Source: Prorocentrum cordatum (taxonomy: Eukaryota; Sar; Dinophyceae; Prorocentrales; Prorocentraceae). Taken from it: a stretch of DNA of 42,500 nt. The notes under the pieces are model-generated. The model saw only the letters and a program-made list of their open reading frames with translations. It had not been told where the DNA came from and did no database searches. The DNA is taken from NCBI GenBank assembly GCA_963575745.1, contig CAUYUJ010000370.1, positions 481,882-524,381 on the forward strand, read 5' to 3'. Of this stretch, positions 19,833-29,129 are shown in pieces (position 1 is the stretch's first letter; every line of letters starts with the position of its first letter). A program made the position numbers and the translations under genes.

Positions 19833-19983
19833 GGTAAGGAGTGCCCTTCGCTGCGCAGCTTCTCGCGGCCGCGGGGGGGCCAAGCACGAGCGCGCAAGAC
19901 GCCACTGCCGCCCCGCACTCGGCGATCGGGGGGCCGCCGTGGGCCCGCACCAGAGGTCACTCCGGCGAAGGGCCACTCTTACG
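19833..19983. mobile_element. foldback element family M5, copy 2
   Basis: Left GGTAAGGAGTGCCCTTCGCT, right the complement of CGTAAGAGTGGCCCTTCGCC. The inner right part, GGCGATCGGGGGGCC then GGGCCCGCAC, is shared with copy 3 (CAGCGATCGGGAGACC, GGGCCCGCAC). Followed by GTGTAGCCGATC. Confidence 0.6.
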
Positions 19984-20044
19984 TGTAGCCGATCTTATCC
20001 TCCCTCCCTTCTTCGTGCATTCGGATGCCAGCAGCGTCAGTATC

Positions 20045-20092
20045 AGGAGGAGGAGGAGGAGGAGGAGGAGGAGGAGGAGGAGGAGGAGGAGT
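20045..20092. repeat. GGA microsatellite within M5-related sequence
   Basis: About 48 bp of GGA triplets, directly followed by GTCTTACGCGTAGCCGATC, the sequence that normally borders an M5 right end. Confidence 0.9.
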
Positions 20093-20328
20093 CTTACGCG
20101 TAGCCGATCAGGGGGAGGGAGGGCGGCGCGGGCGGCGAGGGCGGCCGGGGAGATGGAACTCGGGCGCCAGGCCCTTCTCGGCGGCCGGGGGGGGCTTCTC
20201 GGAGGACAGCCCGCCCTGCTCGGTGGTCGGCGCCGCGCGCGGCGTCCTGGCCAGCCCGCGGGTGCGCAGCGCGCCAGCGGGCGGAGGGGGGAGGCGGAGG
20301 CAGGCAAGCAGGGCCTTGGGCAACTCGC
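20093..20328. other. GC-rich duplicated segment, no gene seen
   Basis: The first 100 bases duplicate 19320-19415. The remainder is Arg/Ala-rich in several frames with no preferred frame. Confidence 0.4.
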
Positions 20329-20439
20329 CATCGCTCGGACGTCCATTCCCTGTGTTTCGTGCGTAGTTTTCTCGCCCAATGATCAAGGATGCTCCTCCAT
20401 GGTTCTCGCCGAAGGAAAAATGCACACGTCCGAACGATG
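20329..20439. mobile_element. foldback element family M2, copy 3
   Basis: 111 bp, ends CATCGCTCGGACGT and the complement of CATCGTTCGGACGT. A short deletion after TGTGTTT removes the TTTTGGT stretch present in the other copies. Left flank CGC, right flank CCA. Confidence 0.75.
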
Positions 20440-20925
20440 CCAAGGCAACGAGAAGTGCAGGACTCCACAACTGCTTACACCCCTGCCTAGAGACTAAGCA
20501 GAGTTAGGCTGAGAGAGTGGACTTCTCTCGAGGCGTGTTCTTGGAGAGTAGGCCAGTCCAGACTTGTGAGAACTCTACGAAACAAGTAGATCCACGAAAA
20601 CGCCCAGGGTCCAGTCAAGGTTCTTGATTTCCTCAAGCGAAGCCTGGAGCCCATGAACATTCTGTCTCTTAAGTCTCCTGATGGGTGTAGAATCGAGTTT
20701 GACTGGAGAGGACACGCGAGAGGACACATGTCCCTTCCGAGAGCCATACTGCCCCAATACTGTAGGAGGCATGGGCCATTGAACACCGGACACAGAGTTA
20801 CCCTTGATCTGACAGGGCAGACCTGCGAGCCCAAGAACTGTGCGTTGAGGGCATTGGACTGAGCAAGAGAAGCGAGGCGAACTGCCACTCGGGTGGGACT
20901 TGATCGACCGCGGGACCTGACTGAT
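20440..20925. other. unique-looking spacer, no gene assigned
   Basis: Lower-GC, non-repetitive sequence. A 69-codon plus frame (20653-20862) preceded by in-frame sense codons looks protein-like but lacks codon bias and any known motif. A 133-codon minus frame overlaps it. I do not call either. Confidence 0.4.
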
Positions 20926-21082
20926 ATCGGGCCTGTCCTCCCACAGGGGGATTTTGGAAGAAACAGAATGAGTAGTCAAACAGATACCCCCCAAATGGTC
21001 AACGAATACTCAAACAACAGTCCCCAGATAATTGTTTTGACTATTTTTGAATATTCCCCCCTTGTAGAGGGACACGCCCGAC
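20926..21082. mobile_element. MITE-like element family M1, copy 2
   Basis: Ends TCGGGCCTGTCCTCCCACAG and the complement of TCGGGCGTGTCCCTCTACAA. Interior shares AATACTCAAA, AGTCCCCAG and GACTATTTTTGA with copy 1 in the same order. The right flank begins TTA as in copy 1, but the left flank (GAT) does not match, so no duplication is claimed here. Confidence 0.75.
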
Positions 21083-21221
21083 TTAAGACTTGACCGGGTG
21101 TGACTTGACGGGGTGGGGCTCGACGGGACTCCACGAGGTGGGCGGCCTGGGTTCGCGGGCGCCCGCGGGCGGAGGGGAGGAAGAATGAGGAGACGCAGGC
21201 AAGCAAGCAAGTCCTCGCCAA

Positions 21222-21418
21222 CTCCTCCTCCTCCTCCTCCTCCTCCTCCTCATTTCTCCTCCTCCCCTCCTCCTCCTCCTCCTCCTCATTTCTCCTCCTC
21301 CTCCTCCCCCTCCTCCTCCTCCTCCTCCTCCTCCGTCTTCTCCTCCTCCCCCTCCCCCTCCCCCATCATCTTCCTCCTCCTCATCCTCCGCCTCCTCCTC
21401 CTCCTCCTCCTCCTCCTG
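21222..21418. repeat. CTC microsatellite, about 195 bp
   Basis: CTC triplets with CATTTCTCCTC, CCCCTC and CATCATCTTCC interruptions. Pyrimidine-only over long stretches on the plus strand. Confidence 0.93.
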
Positions 21419-22105
21419 GGCGAGGAGAAGTGCGGGACTCCGACTGACTACGGTTGGCGTTGGAGAGATACAGTGCAGCATCGATCTCCGAGAAGCACGT
21501 CATCCCTGCGAGGCGATCCTCCCACGAGGGCTTCTTCTGTGAGGCTGTCCCTGCGAGGCTACGTGTGACCTTTTCTGTGCACGCTACACCCAAGGTGAGG
21601 GATAGCGGACGGCGTGTAACAAGCGTGCCGACGACGCAACATTTCCAACGCCGACCATACCCTACATCGCAGATTTCTGGGCGACGAGAAATGCATGATA
21701 ACGACTGACTAACCCCGTGCCCCCGATAATAATCCCGGGGGATACTAAAATTCGGGGTTCGGAGCTATCATCAATGTCTCGTCCCGGCAGCTCGTATGTA
21801 CGGAGGTAGGGATGGGATGCTTTCTACGGGCGGGCTCGGAACTCGCATGTACGGATGTGGATCCCATAGCCCTGCCACATGTTCGCGGTACTGCTGCTAC
21901 TCAGCATCGGAAGATTAATACGTCCCATTCGTACTTTCCCTGGCGATTCTGAAGTTCGGCGGCCTCGTCACCCCTCTCCCCCGACGAACTCTGTCTTGGC
22001 CTGGGATAATCAAGCTTAAAGGGGGAAGGGTGGGGCATCCTTTCTTATCTGGGGCACGGGGTTACCCGAATGCCCTAGTGAGAGCCCCAGAGCTATAACA
22101 CATAA
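21419..22105. other. no gene seen; minor repeated phrases
   Basis: CTGGGCGA(G/C)GAGAA(G/A)TGC followed by ACTGACTA occurs at about 21416 and 21678. CTCG(T/C)ATGTACGGA occurs at about 21791 and 21843. CCTGCGAGGC occurs twice near 21507 and 21551. These suggest old duplications. No coding signal is seen. Confidence 0.4.
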
Positions 22106-22108
22106 ACC

Positions 22109-22327
22109 GAGGAGGAGGAGGAGGAGGAGGAGGAGGAGGAGGAGGAGGAGGAGGAGGAGGGAGGAGGAGGAGGAGGAAGGGGAGGAGGGGGAGGAGGAGG
22201 AGGAGGAGGAGGAGGAGGAGGAGGGAGGAGGAGGAGGAGGAGGAGGAGGAGGAGGAGGAGGAGGGGAGGAGGAGGAGGAGGAGGAGGAGGAGGAGGAGGA
22301 GGAGGAGGAGGAGGAGGAGGGGGGGGG
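22109..22327. repeat. GGA microsatellite, about 215 bp, ending in a G run
   Basis: GGA triplets with GGGA interruptions, ending in a run of about 9 G. The poly-Pro and poly-Ser minus frames of 133 and 165 codons are artefacts. Confidence 0.95.
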
Positions 22328-22495
22328 CAAGAACAATACATGCTTGGGCGGCCCAAGGTCGCTGGAGCCGCGTCTCTCTGCACCACGCGAATCAAAGCAG
22401 GCAATAGAGACTGACATGCCGCAGAGCCGCAGGCGACGCAGCCGCGGGGGGGAGAAACAAGTAAACTTTCGCCGCTGGGAGCGCTGTTCCTAGAG

Positions 22496-22719
22496 AGGCC
22501 TCCTAGAAAGGGTCCGAGTAGAGGGGGTCGAAGGATCGCGCCGCATCGCCAATGCATCGCCGATGCATCGGCGATGCATCGGCGATGCACCGGCGATGCG
22601 TCGGCGACGTCGGCGACGCATCGGCGACGTCATCGGGAGCATCGAGCCGCATCGGCGATGCATCGGCGATGCGGCGCGATCCTCCGACCCCATCTACTCC
22701 GACCCCATCTAGGAGGCCT
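22496..22719. mobile_element. foldback element family M4, copy 3 (best preserved)
   Basis: 224 bp with 71-bp terminal inverted repeats that match at 65 of 71 positions by my count, from AGGCCTCCTAGA through GGATCGCGCCGCATCGCC and into GATGCATCGCC. The centre is a run of GATGCATCGGCG units, each close to self-complementary, so nearly the whole element folds. The flanks do not show a clear duplication. Non-coding; the His/Arg/Cys-rich frames are repeat translation. Confidence 0.85.
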
Positions 22720-23190
22720 AGATCCTTTGCCCTGAGAGAAGACGCGGGGGGTCCTCCATTTATAACTTCGGGGCCAACATGACATCGCTGAGCGGGATAC
22801 CTGTATGGCTGGCACTGTGCCACTCGCTGGCGTAGGTGGGAGCACCATGCGGGCCCCCTCGCAACCCTCCAGAGGGAAAACCAGGGCGCGGGGGGGGCGG
22901 CCCACAAGTCAAAACCGTGCTCGGGGGGGATGTTTCCCGAGAGGGGGGACAAGGCGGAGGAGTTGGAAGGAAAGAGGTACCCAGATCCCCAACGATATGA
23001 TGATTTCAACAATTTTTGTTCGTCGATTTCGGCCCCTGGGGCCCATAATCGGGCCTCCGGGCCATCAACCATGGTTCCCAGACGGGAGAACTACCCCCGA
23101 GAAATTGGCCCGAACCCCGAACTTCTGGGGCCGCTCATTGAAGGATGGGTGGAGCATGGAGGAGGAAGGAGAACGGTGTCATCCTCCCCC
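22720..23190. other. no gene seen
   Basis: Mixed sequence with several short G runs (22741, 22890, 22924). Overlapping plus frames (175 and 221 codons, 22805-23595) include the CTC tract and an M5 copy and are not credible genes. Confidence 0.4.
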
Positions 23191-23191
23191 G

Positions 23192-23300
23192 CATCCTCCT
23201 CCTCCTCCTCCTCCTCCTCCTCCTCCTCCTCCCCCCTCTTCCTCCCTCTTTCTCCCGCTCTCCTCTCTTCCACCCTCTCTCCCTCCCTCTCCTCCCCAGG
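23192..23300. repeat. CTC-rich tract
   Basis: About 45 bp of pure CTC triplets followed by CTCTTCC/CCTCTCT pyrimidine runs. Confidence 0.9.
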
Positions 23301-23324
23301 AACACACGAGTACATCGGAGGCCT

Positions 23325-23490
23325 GGAAGTGACCCTTCGCTGCAGTGGTCTTTTGCGCACGGCTTTCGGGGGGCGCGGGAGGGCAAATGCCAAGCGCGCT
23401 GGCCGTCGCTATCGCACCACCATCAGCGATCGGGAGACCCCATCGAGGGCCCGCACACAAAAACACTCTGGCGAAAAAGTCCCTCTTAAC
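23325..23490. mobile_element. foldback element family M5, copy 3
   Basis: Left GGAAGTGACCCTTCGCTGCA, right the complement of TTAAGAGGGACTTTTTCGCC. The inner right part shares CAGCGATCGGGAGACC and GGGCCCGCAC with copy 2. A CTACGATCAAATCGG flank parallels the GTAGCCGATC flank of copy 2. Confidence 0.55.
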
Positions 23491-23740
23491 TACGATCAAA
23501 TCGGGAAAAGACGACCCGGGACCCCGAAACAACAAAAAACGCCGTCGAACCTCTGGGTCCGTCATCCCTCCACCTCCTCCACTTCCCCAGAATAACTAGA
23601 CTTTCTTCTTCCCGCCTCCTTCCTGTCCTCCGCACTCCTCCCTCGTGCCTCACCGCTCCATCCCTCTCTGTTAGAAATAACTCGTCCCTGTCGCATCCCG
23701 AGACGGGTCGGCACGGCGGGCCCGGCGTTCCGCCTGAGAC
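23491..23740. other. no gene seen
   Basis: Mixed sequence with CTCCTCC runs and no recognisable feature. Confidence 0.35.
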
Positions 23741-23744
23741 TTCC

Positions 23745-24120
23745 GCACCATGCATGATCCTGAAACTGGTAATTTGCAGCAGTTTCACGGATGGAGGGCG
23801 GGTGGTTTTCCAAATGCGGCTCTCGCCTCAGCGCTGCGCACACGAGTTTTAAAACGTGTGCGTGAGCTTCACGGGTGGAGGGCTGGCAGTTTTCAAACTG
23901 TGGCTCTTGCCTGAGCGCCGCGCACATTTGTGTAGAACGTTCGCAAGGGCTTCGCGGATGGAGGGCGTGCCGTTTTCAAAATGTGGCTCTCGCCTGACTG
24001 CCGCGCGTATTACTCTGCAACACTTGCAAGGGCTTCACGGATGGAGGACGGTTCATTTTCAACTTGTGACTCTCTCCTCAGCACCGCGCAGAGTCGTCTC
24101 AACAGTTTACGGCGGTGTCA
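23745..24120. repeat. 83-84-bp tandem repeat, four copies
   Basis: GCTTCACGGATGGAGG(G/A)C recurs at 23784, 23868, 23951 and 24034. Each unit carries TTTTCAAA(A/C)TGTGGCTCTCGCCTGA and GCCGCGCA. Units are moderately diverged. Confidence 0.88.
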
Positions 24121-24299
24121 AGGGTTCTTATGATTGACGTCCCACATGCCCACATCTGTTGTGGCATGGCCGAACAATTAATATGTGCTCCTTTCCAGCG
24201 GGACATTTCCAGCAGTGGAAGAATCCTTGCAGGAGTGTGTGAAGATGGAACTTGGAGTGAGGGTCCATTGCAACATCGTTGATGAATCGTGGGTCAGCA

Positions 24300-24600
24300 C
24301 TGGCCCTTATCCTCCTCTTACTCCTTCTCCTCATGCTCATCCTCCGCCCACTCCTCCTCTTCGCCCTCCTCACTCCTCCTCCCTCATTTGACCTGGTCAT
24401 CTTGCCCCTTCCCCTCCTTCCCCTCCCTCCTGTTGTTCCTCCTGGCCTTCCTCCTCCTCCTCCTCCTCCTCCTCCTCTTCGTCTTCCTCCTCCCCCCTCC
24501 TGCCTCATCATGATCATGCTCCCTTCCAAATCCTCCTCCTCCTCCTCCTCCTCCTCCTCCTCCTCCTCCTCCTCCTCCGCCTCCCCCTCCTCCTCCGATC
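24300..24600. repeat. CTC-rich pyrimidine tract
   Basis: Interrupted CTC, CTCTTC and CCTCCC runs, with pure CTC triplets at about 24447-24475 and 24530-24578. Leu/Pro/Ser frames are artefacts. Confidence 0.9.
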
Positions 24601-25100
24601 CTTATTCCTGGTTAGAATATACTCCTATTCCCCCCTCTCCCCAGCCGATACGATGGCCGCCCCATGCGGGACGTCCCATCCGAACCTGCAAAACCATACA
24701 AAATCAACACGCTTCGCCATTTTCCCTCTCAACATTGACGTCCTGCCGCCCACGGCGGTCATCCCTTGCAAACCATACCACAAAGTGCACACGCGCGCGC
24801 TCATGCCAAATTCCTACCAAACACACTGTGATTACAAGCATTTCAACTTAAGAACCTAACTTACCCTGGCGATGTACCCAACCCCTGCGCAATGCGGGAC
24901 AGGAGTAGCTTGGGAGATTTGACGAGAAGGCGGCGACGTGACATGGACGCATATACTTCTGCGAGCGGCATTTGGAAGGTTCGCAGATCCCCAATCAAGG
25001 GAAGCGCGATGAGTAACTAAGTGAACCCCTAAGTCACTAAGGAAGACGCAAGGTCCAACAGGATACGGTGGGCAAGGGGCTTGAAACGTCGGCAGGGCAA
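24601..25100. other. no gene seen
   Basis: Lower-GC mixed sequence. The phrase AAACCATAC(A/C)A(A/C)A recurs near 24690 and 24771. No frame is convincing. Confidence 0.4.
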
Positions 25101-25109
25101 CAACAACAT

Positions 25110-27095
25110 GACATGGCCCCCAAGGACGGCAAAGTCCCGCTCAGGTCTGCGCAGTGCCTCACTCCGCTGGACCGACCAACAGCCCTCGAAAGTGGCGAGC
25201 CCACCCGCAGCCCTCGAAAGTGGCAACAGCTTCGCAGATCGCAGCCCCCGAGGAACGGCGAGGTCTCGCTCAGATCCGCGCGGTGTCGCACTCCGCTGGA
25301 CCCACCAGCAGCCCTCGAAAGTGGCGACAATTTCGCTGATCGCAGCACCTCAAAGACCAAGAAAACCTGCTCAGATCCGCGCGGTGCCTCACTCCGCTGG
25401 ACCCACCAACAGCTCTCGAAAGTGGCGACGGTTTCGCAGATCGCAGCCCCCAGGGACGGGGAGGCCCCGCTCAGATCAGCGCGGTGCCTCACTCCGCTGG
25501 ACCCACCAACGGCCCTCGAAAGCGGCGACAATTTCGCATATCGCAGCCCTCCATGGACGGGGAGGTCCCGCTCAGATCCGCGCGGTGCCTCACTCCGCTG
25601 GACCCACCAGCAGCTCTCGAAAGTGGCGACGGTTTCGCAGATCGCAGCCCCCCAGGGACGGGAGGCCCCGCTCAGATCAGATCTAGCGCGGTGCCTCACT
25701 CCGCTGGACCCACCAACGGCCCTCGAAAGTGGCGACAAATTCGCTGATCGCAACCCCCGAAGGACGGGGAGGTCCCGCTCAAATCCGACGGCTTCGCAGA
25801 TCGCACCCCTTCAGGGACGGGAGGTCCCGCTCAGATCCGCGCGGTGCCTCACTCCGCTGGACCCACCAGCCCCCCTCGAAAATGACAACTTCGCAGATCG
25901 CAGCCGCCTCGCCCCGCTGGACCCATCAGCAGCCCTCCACATGGGCGACACATTCGCAGATCGCACCCCCCCCCCCAAGGACGGGGAGGTCTCGCCCAGA
26001 TCCGCGCGGTGCCCCACTCCGCTGGACCCACCATGAACCCTCGAAATTCCCGACAATTTCGCAGATCGCAACCTCCAGGGACGGCGAGGTCCCGCTCGGA
26101 TCCGCGAGGTTCCTCACTCCGCTCGACCCACCAGCAGCCCTCGAAAGTGGCGACAATTTCGCTGATCGCAGCCCAGGGACGGGGAGGCCCCGCTCAGATC
26201 AGCGCGGTGCCTCACTCCGCTGGACCCACCAACGGCCCTCGAAAACGGCGACAATTTCGCATATCGCAGCCCTCCATGGACGGGGAGGTCCCGCTCAGAT
26301 CCGCGCGGTGCCTCACTCCGCTGGACCCACCAGCAACTCTCGAAAGTGGCGACGGTTTCGCAGATCGCAGCCCCCCAGGGACGGGGAGGCCCCGCTCAGA
26401 TCAGATCTAGCGCGGTGCCTCACTCCGCTGGGCCCACCAGCAGCCCTCGAAAATGGTGACAATTTCGCTGATCGCAGCCCTCCATGGACGGGGAGTTCCC
26501 GCTCAGATCCGCGCGGTGCCTCACTCCGCTGGACCCACCAACAGCCCCCGAAAGTGGCGACAGCTTCGCAGACCGCAACCCCCCAAGGACGGGGAAACCC
26601 CGCTCAGATCCGCGCGGTGCCTCACTCCGCTGGACCCACCAGCAGCCCTCGAAAGTGGCGACAATTTCGCTGATCGCAACCCCCGAAGGACGGGGAGGTC
26701 CCGTTCAGATTCGCGCTGTGCCTCACTCCGCTGGACCCACCAGCAGCCCTCGAAAGTGGCGACAGCTTCGCAGATCGCAGCCCCCCAGGGACGGGGAGGT
26801 CCCGCTCAGATTCGCGCTGTGCCTCACTCCGCTGGACCCACCAGCAGCCCTCGAAAGTGGCGACAACTTCGCAGATCGCAACCCCCCAAGGACGGGGAGG
26901 TCCCGCTCAGATCCGCGCGGTGCCTCACTCCGCTGGACCCACCAGCACCCCTCGAACGTGGCGACCGTTTCGCAGATCGCACCCCCCTAAGGACGGGGAG
27001 GTCCCTCTCAGATCCGCGCGGTGCCTCACTCCGCCAGACCCGCCAGCAGCCCTCGAAAGTGGCGACAGCTTCGCAGATCGTAGCCTCCCAGGCAA
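25110..27095. repeat. 101-bp satellite, about 19 copies, with higher-order structure
   Basis: CACTCCGCTGGACCCACCA recurs at 25160, 25289, 25390, 25490, 25591, 25697, 25850, 26014, 26115, 26213, 26314, 26421, 26522, 26623, 26724, 26825, 26926 and 27027. Most spacings are exactly 101. Units contain CCCTCGAAAGTGGCGACA(A/G), TTTCGC(A/T)GATCGCA, GGGACGGGGAGG and CGCTCAGATC(C/A)GCGCGGTG. An insertion TCAGAT in the units ending at 25690 and 26412, and matching neighbours, show that 25440-25700 and 26165-26420 are copies about 724 bp apart. The plus strand lacks stops in most units, giving frames of 322, 314 and 243 codons. Since 101 is not divisible by three they rotate among unit frames, so I read them as satellite and not protein. 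Confidence 0.95.
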
Positions 27096-27109
27096 GGCAA
27101 GAGGAGACA

Positions 27110-27195
27110 CGAAGGAAGGGGGCGGGAGGCGGGAGGCAGGAGGCGGGAGGAGGGGCGGGAGGCGGGAGGCAGGAGGCGGGATGAGGAGGAGGGAG
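27110..27195. repeat. GGCGGGA minisatellite
   Basis: GGCGGGAGGCGGGAGGCAGG repeats twice after an AAGGGG lead and ends in GGAGGAGGGAG. Adjacent to the end of the 101-bp array. Confidence 0.8.
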
Positions 27196-27765
27196 ACGCG
27201 TCCGCGGTGCTCAAGTCAAAACGATTACCCAACCAACGAGGGTTGGGAAACAAACGCCCACATGGCTTTTCAGTACAAATCTTTAGAAGTCCCGCCCGCG
27301 CGCAATTACTGGAATCATAAAAGAATCATGCGATTCCCATGATTTCGTGAAGAAAACAACGATCTCATCACGCCGCGCGGTGCACTCGCGATGCTTCGTC
27401 ATGCACCCAGGGCGCGAATCCTGTGCAAAATACATCATGCGGGCGACATGCGCGCGCGTCGCCGCAAGCGCATGCCCAAATCCTTCCAGAGTCGTCGCCA
27501 CCATTGGCACCGTCGCTAGCCTTGCCGTCGTTGTCGCCATCATCGCGGGTCACCGCGCTCCTCATCATGTCGCCACCGAGGTCGACGTCATCATGCCATC
27601 GCGCCCGCCCGAGTCACCGACCTGCACCGACCTGCACCGAGGTGCCCGCGCGCTGGCGCGGCCTTTGAGACGCGTTGGGCCAGTTCCCATTGGCCACCGC
27701 AATCGTGGCCGCAATAATTCTGCCATGCCAGCTGGCCGATCTGCGCGTGCGATGCGTTTTGCCAG
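27196..27765. other. no gene assigned
   Basis: GC-rich mixed sequence. A 222-codon plus frame (27347-28015) starts here but its second half is the decamer repeat. CGTCGCCACCATTGGCACCGT-like stretches are not part of a known motif. No call is made. Confidence 0.4.
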
Positions 27766-27769
27766 CCAA

Positions 27770-27980
27770 GTTTCCTGGGGCTTCCTGGGGCTTCCTGGAC
27801 CTTCTGGGGCTTCCTGGACGGGCTCCTGGCGTCTCCTGGGCCTTCCTGGGGCCTCCTGGGGAAGGACTCGCTGGGGCCTTCAGGGAACTCCTGGGGCCTC
27901 CTGGGCTCCCTGGGGTGTCCTGCAACATCCTGAGGCTTCCTGGGGCCCTCTTGAAGCTTTCTGGGTCCTCTTGGGGCATC
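27770..27980. repeat. CTTCCTGGGG decamer repeat
   Basis: About twenty tandem variants of CTTCCTGGGG (also CCTCCTGGGG, CTTCCTGGAC), spaced 10 bases or multiples with small slips. Same sequence style as the tracts at 1-815 and 41120-41440. Confidence 0.85.
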
Positions 27981-28235
27981 CTCGACTCGTGCTGAAATGC
28001 CCGCGCAGCCTCTGAGACGAGCTGGAGAGTTCCCATCGGTAACCGGTGTCTCGGCCGCATCAGCTGTGCCAAACCAGCTCGCCGATGTGATCTCGGCTCC
28101 CGGTTGTGCCAGCACTGCTTCTTATGTCGTGGGAAGGCGGGTTGGAATGGGCATGCCATGCACGCCTCGCTCGAGCTGACTAACGCGACTCCTGCTCCTA
28201 CTCTCCTGCTCTGCCTCCTCTCGCTCCTCCTCGCT

Positions 28236-28264
28236 CCTCCTCGTCCTCCTCCTCCTCCTCCTCC

Positions 28265-28296
<32 letters not shown>

Positions 28297-28356
28297 CTCC
28301 TCCTCCTCCTCCTCCTCCTCCTCCTCCTCCTCCTCCTCCTCCTCCTCCTCCTCCTT
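28236..28356. repeat. CTC microsatellite, about 120 bp
   Basis: Nearly pure CTC triplets with two CTCTTC interruptions. Confidence 0.95.
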
Positions 28357-28865
28357 CCCCTCCCCCCAACTCACCCCGCCCCTCCGCCTGTGCGCTCCGC
28401 GCCTGCGCCTCCGCGGACCGCCAGGGGGGGCGCACAGGGCGAGCACGCCCGAGGGAAGCCCGCGGGGCGGACGCCCGCTGTGACACCCAGACGGCCAGTG
28501 TCGTGGTGCTTGGCCCTCGCGGGCCTCCCTGCAAGCCTCCTCGGCCCCTCCCCCGGGGCTCGCGCCTTGGGCGCTGTGTTATGGGGGGGGGGGCGATGCA
28601 TGGTGGGGGGGGGGACGGGGGGGGGGAGAAACCTGCACCTTTCGCGTGCACCCCATTGGTCGCCCCCCCCCCCCCCCCCATTGCGCGACGCCCGGACGCC
28701 GCGACGTGCATGGGAATTTCCGAGCTCCCGGGGCCCTCACTGGGCCCTGGGGCCGTCAACTTGAAGGATCCACGAGAACTGTCCGGAGCCGGAATCAAAC
28801 TTTGTTTCTAACGCGTGTGCGACATTTTCTATTTGCTTGTCTGCAGTCTGCAGCGGCTTCTACCT
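28357..28865. other. GC-rich with long G and C homopolymers, no gene seen
   Basis: G runs of 10-12 at about 28580, 28604 and 28616 and a C run of about 17 at 28662-28678. These produce Gly- and Pro-rich frames. No gene is supported. Confidence 0.45.
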
Positions 28866-28873
28866 GCACGTCC

Positions 28874-29093
28874 TGCTCCTCCTCCTCCTCCTCCTCCTCT
28901 TCTTCCTCCGCCTCATTGTTTCACCCCCCTCCTCCTCCTCCTCCTCTCCTCCTCCTCCTCCTCCTCCTTCCTCCTCCCTCCTCCTCTCCTTCCTCCTCCC
29001 TCGTCCTTTCTTCCCCCTCCTCCTCATCACCTTCCTGCCTCCACATTATTCCTCCTCCTCCTCCTCCTCCTCCTCCTCCTCCTCCACACGTCG
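28874..29093. repeat. CTC-rich tract
   Basis: Three CTC blocks (about 28876-28905, 28930-28995 and 29050-29092) separated by CTCATTGTTTCACCC and TCCCTCGTCC-type sequence. Confidence 0.9.
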
Positions 29094-29129
29094 TCCCCCT
29101 CCTGCACGGCGACGCCTGTCACCAGTGAG

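Noticed and set aside
20575-20994. Minus frame and opposing 69-codon plus frame in unique sequence
   Set aside because: Protein-like in places but without codon bias or motif; too little to call.
25068-26673. Repeat protein of more than 300 residues over the 101-bp array
   Set aside because: The unit length is not a multiple of three, so the reading cycles through unit frames; that fits a stop-poor satellite.
28236-29100. Polypyrimidine tract as a splice or promoter signal
   Set aside because: No flanking exon-like sequence; it is one of many CTC microsatellites.
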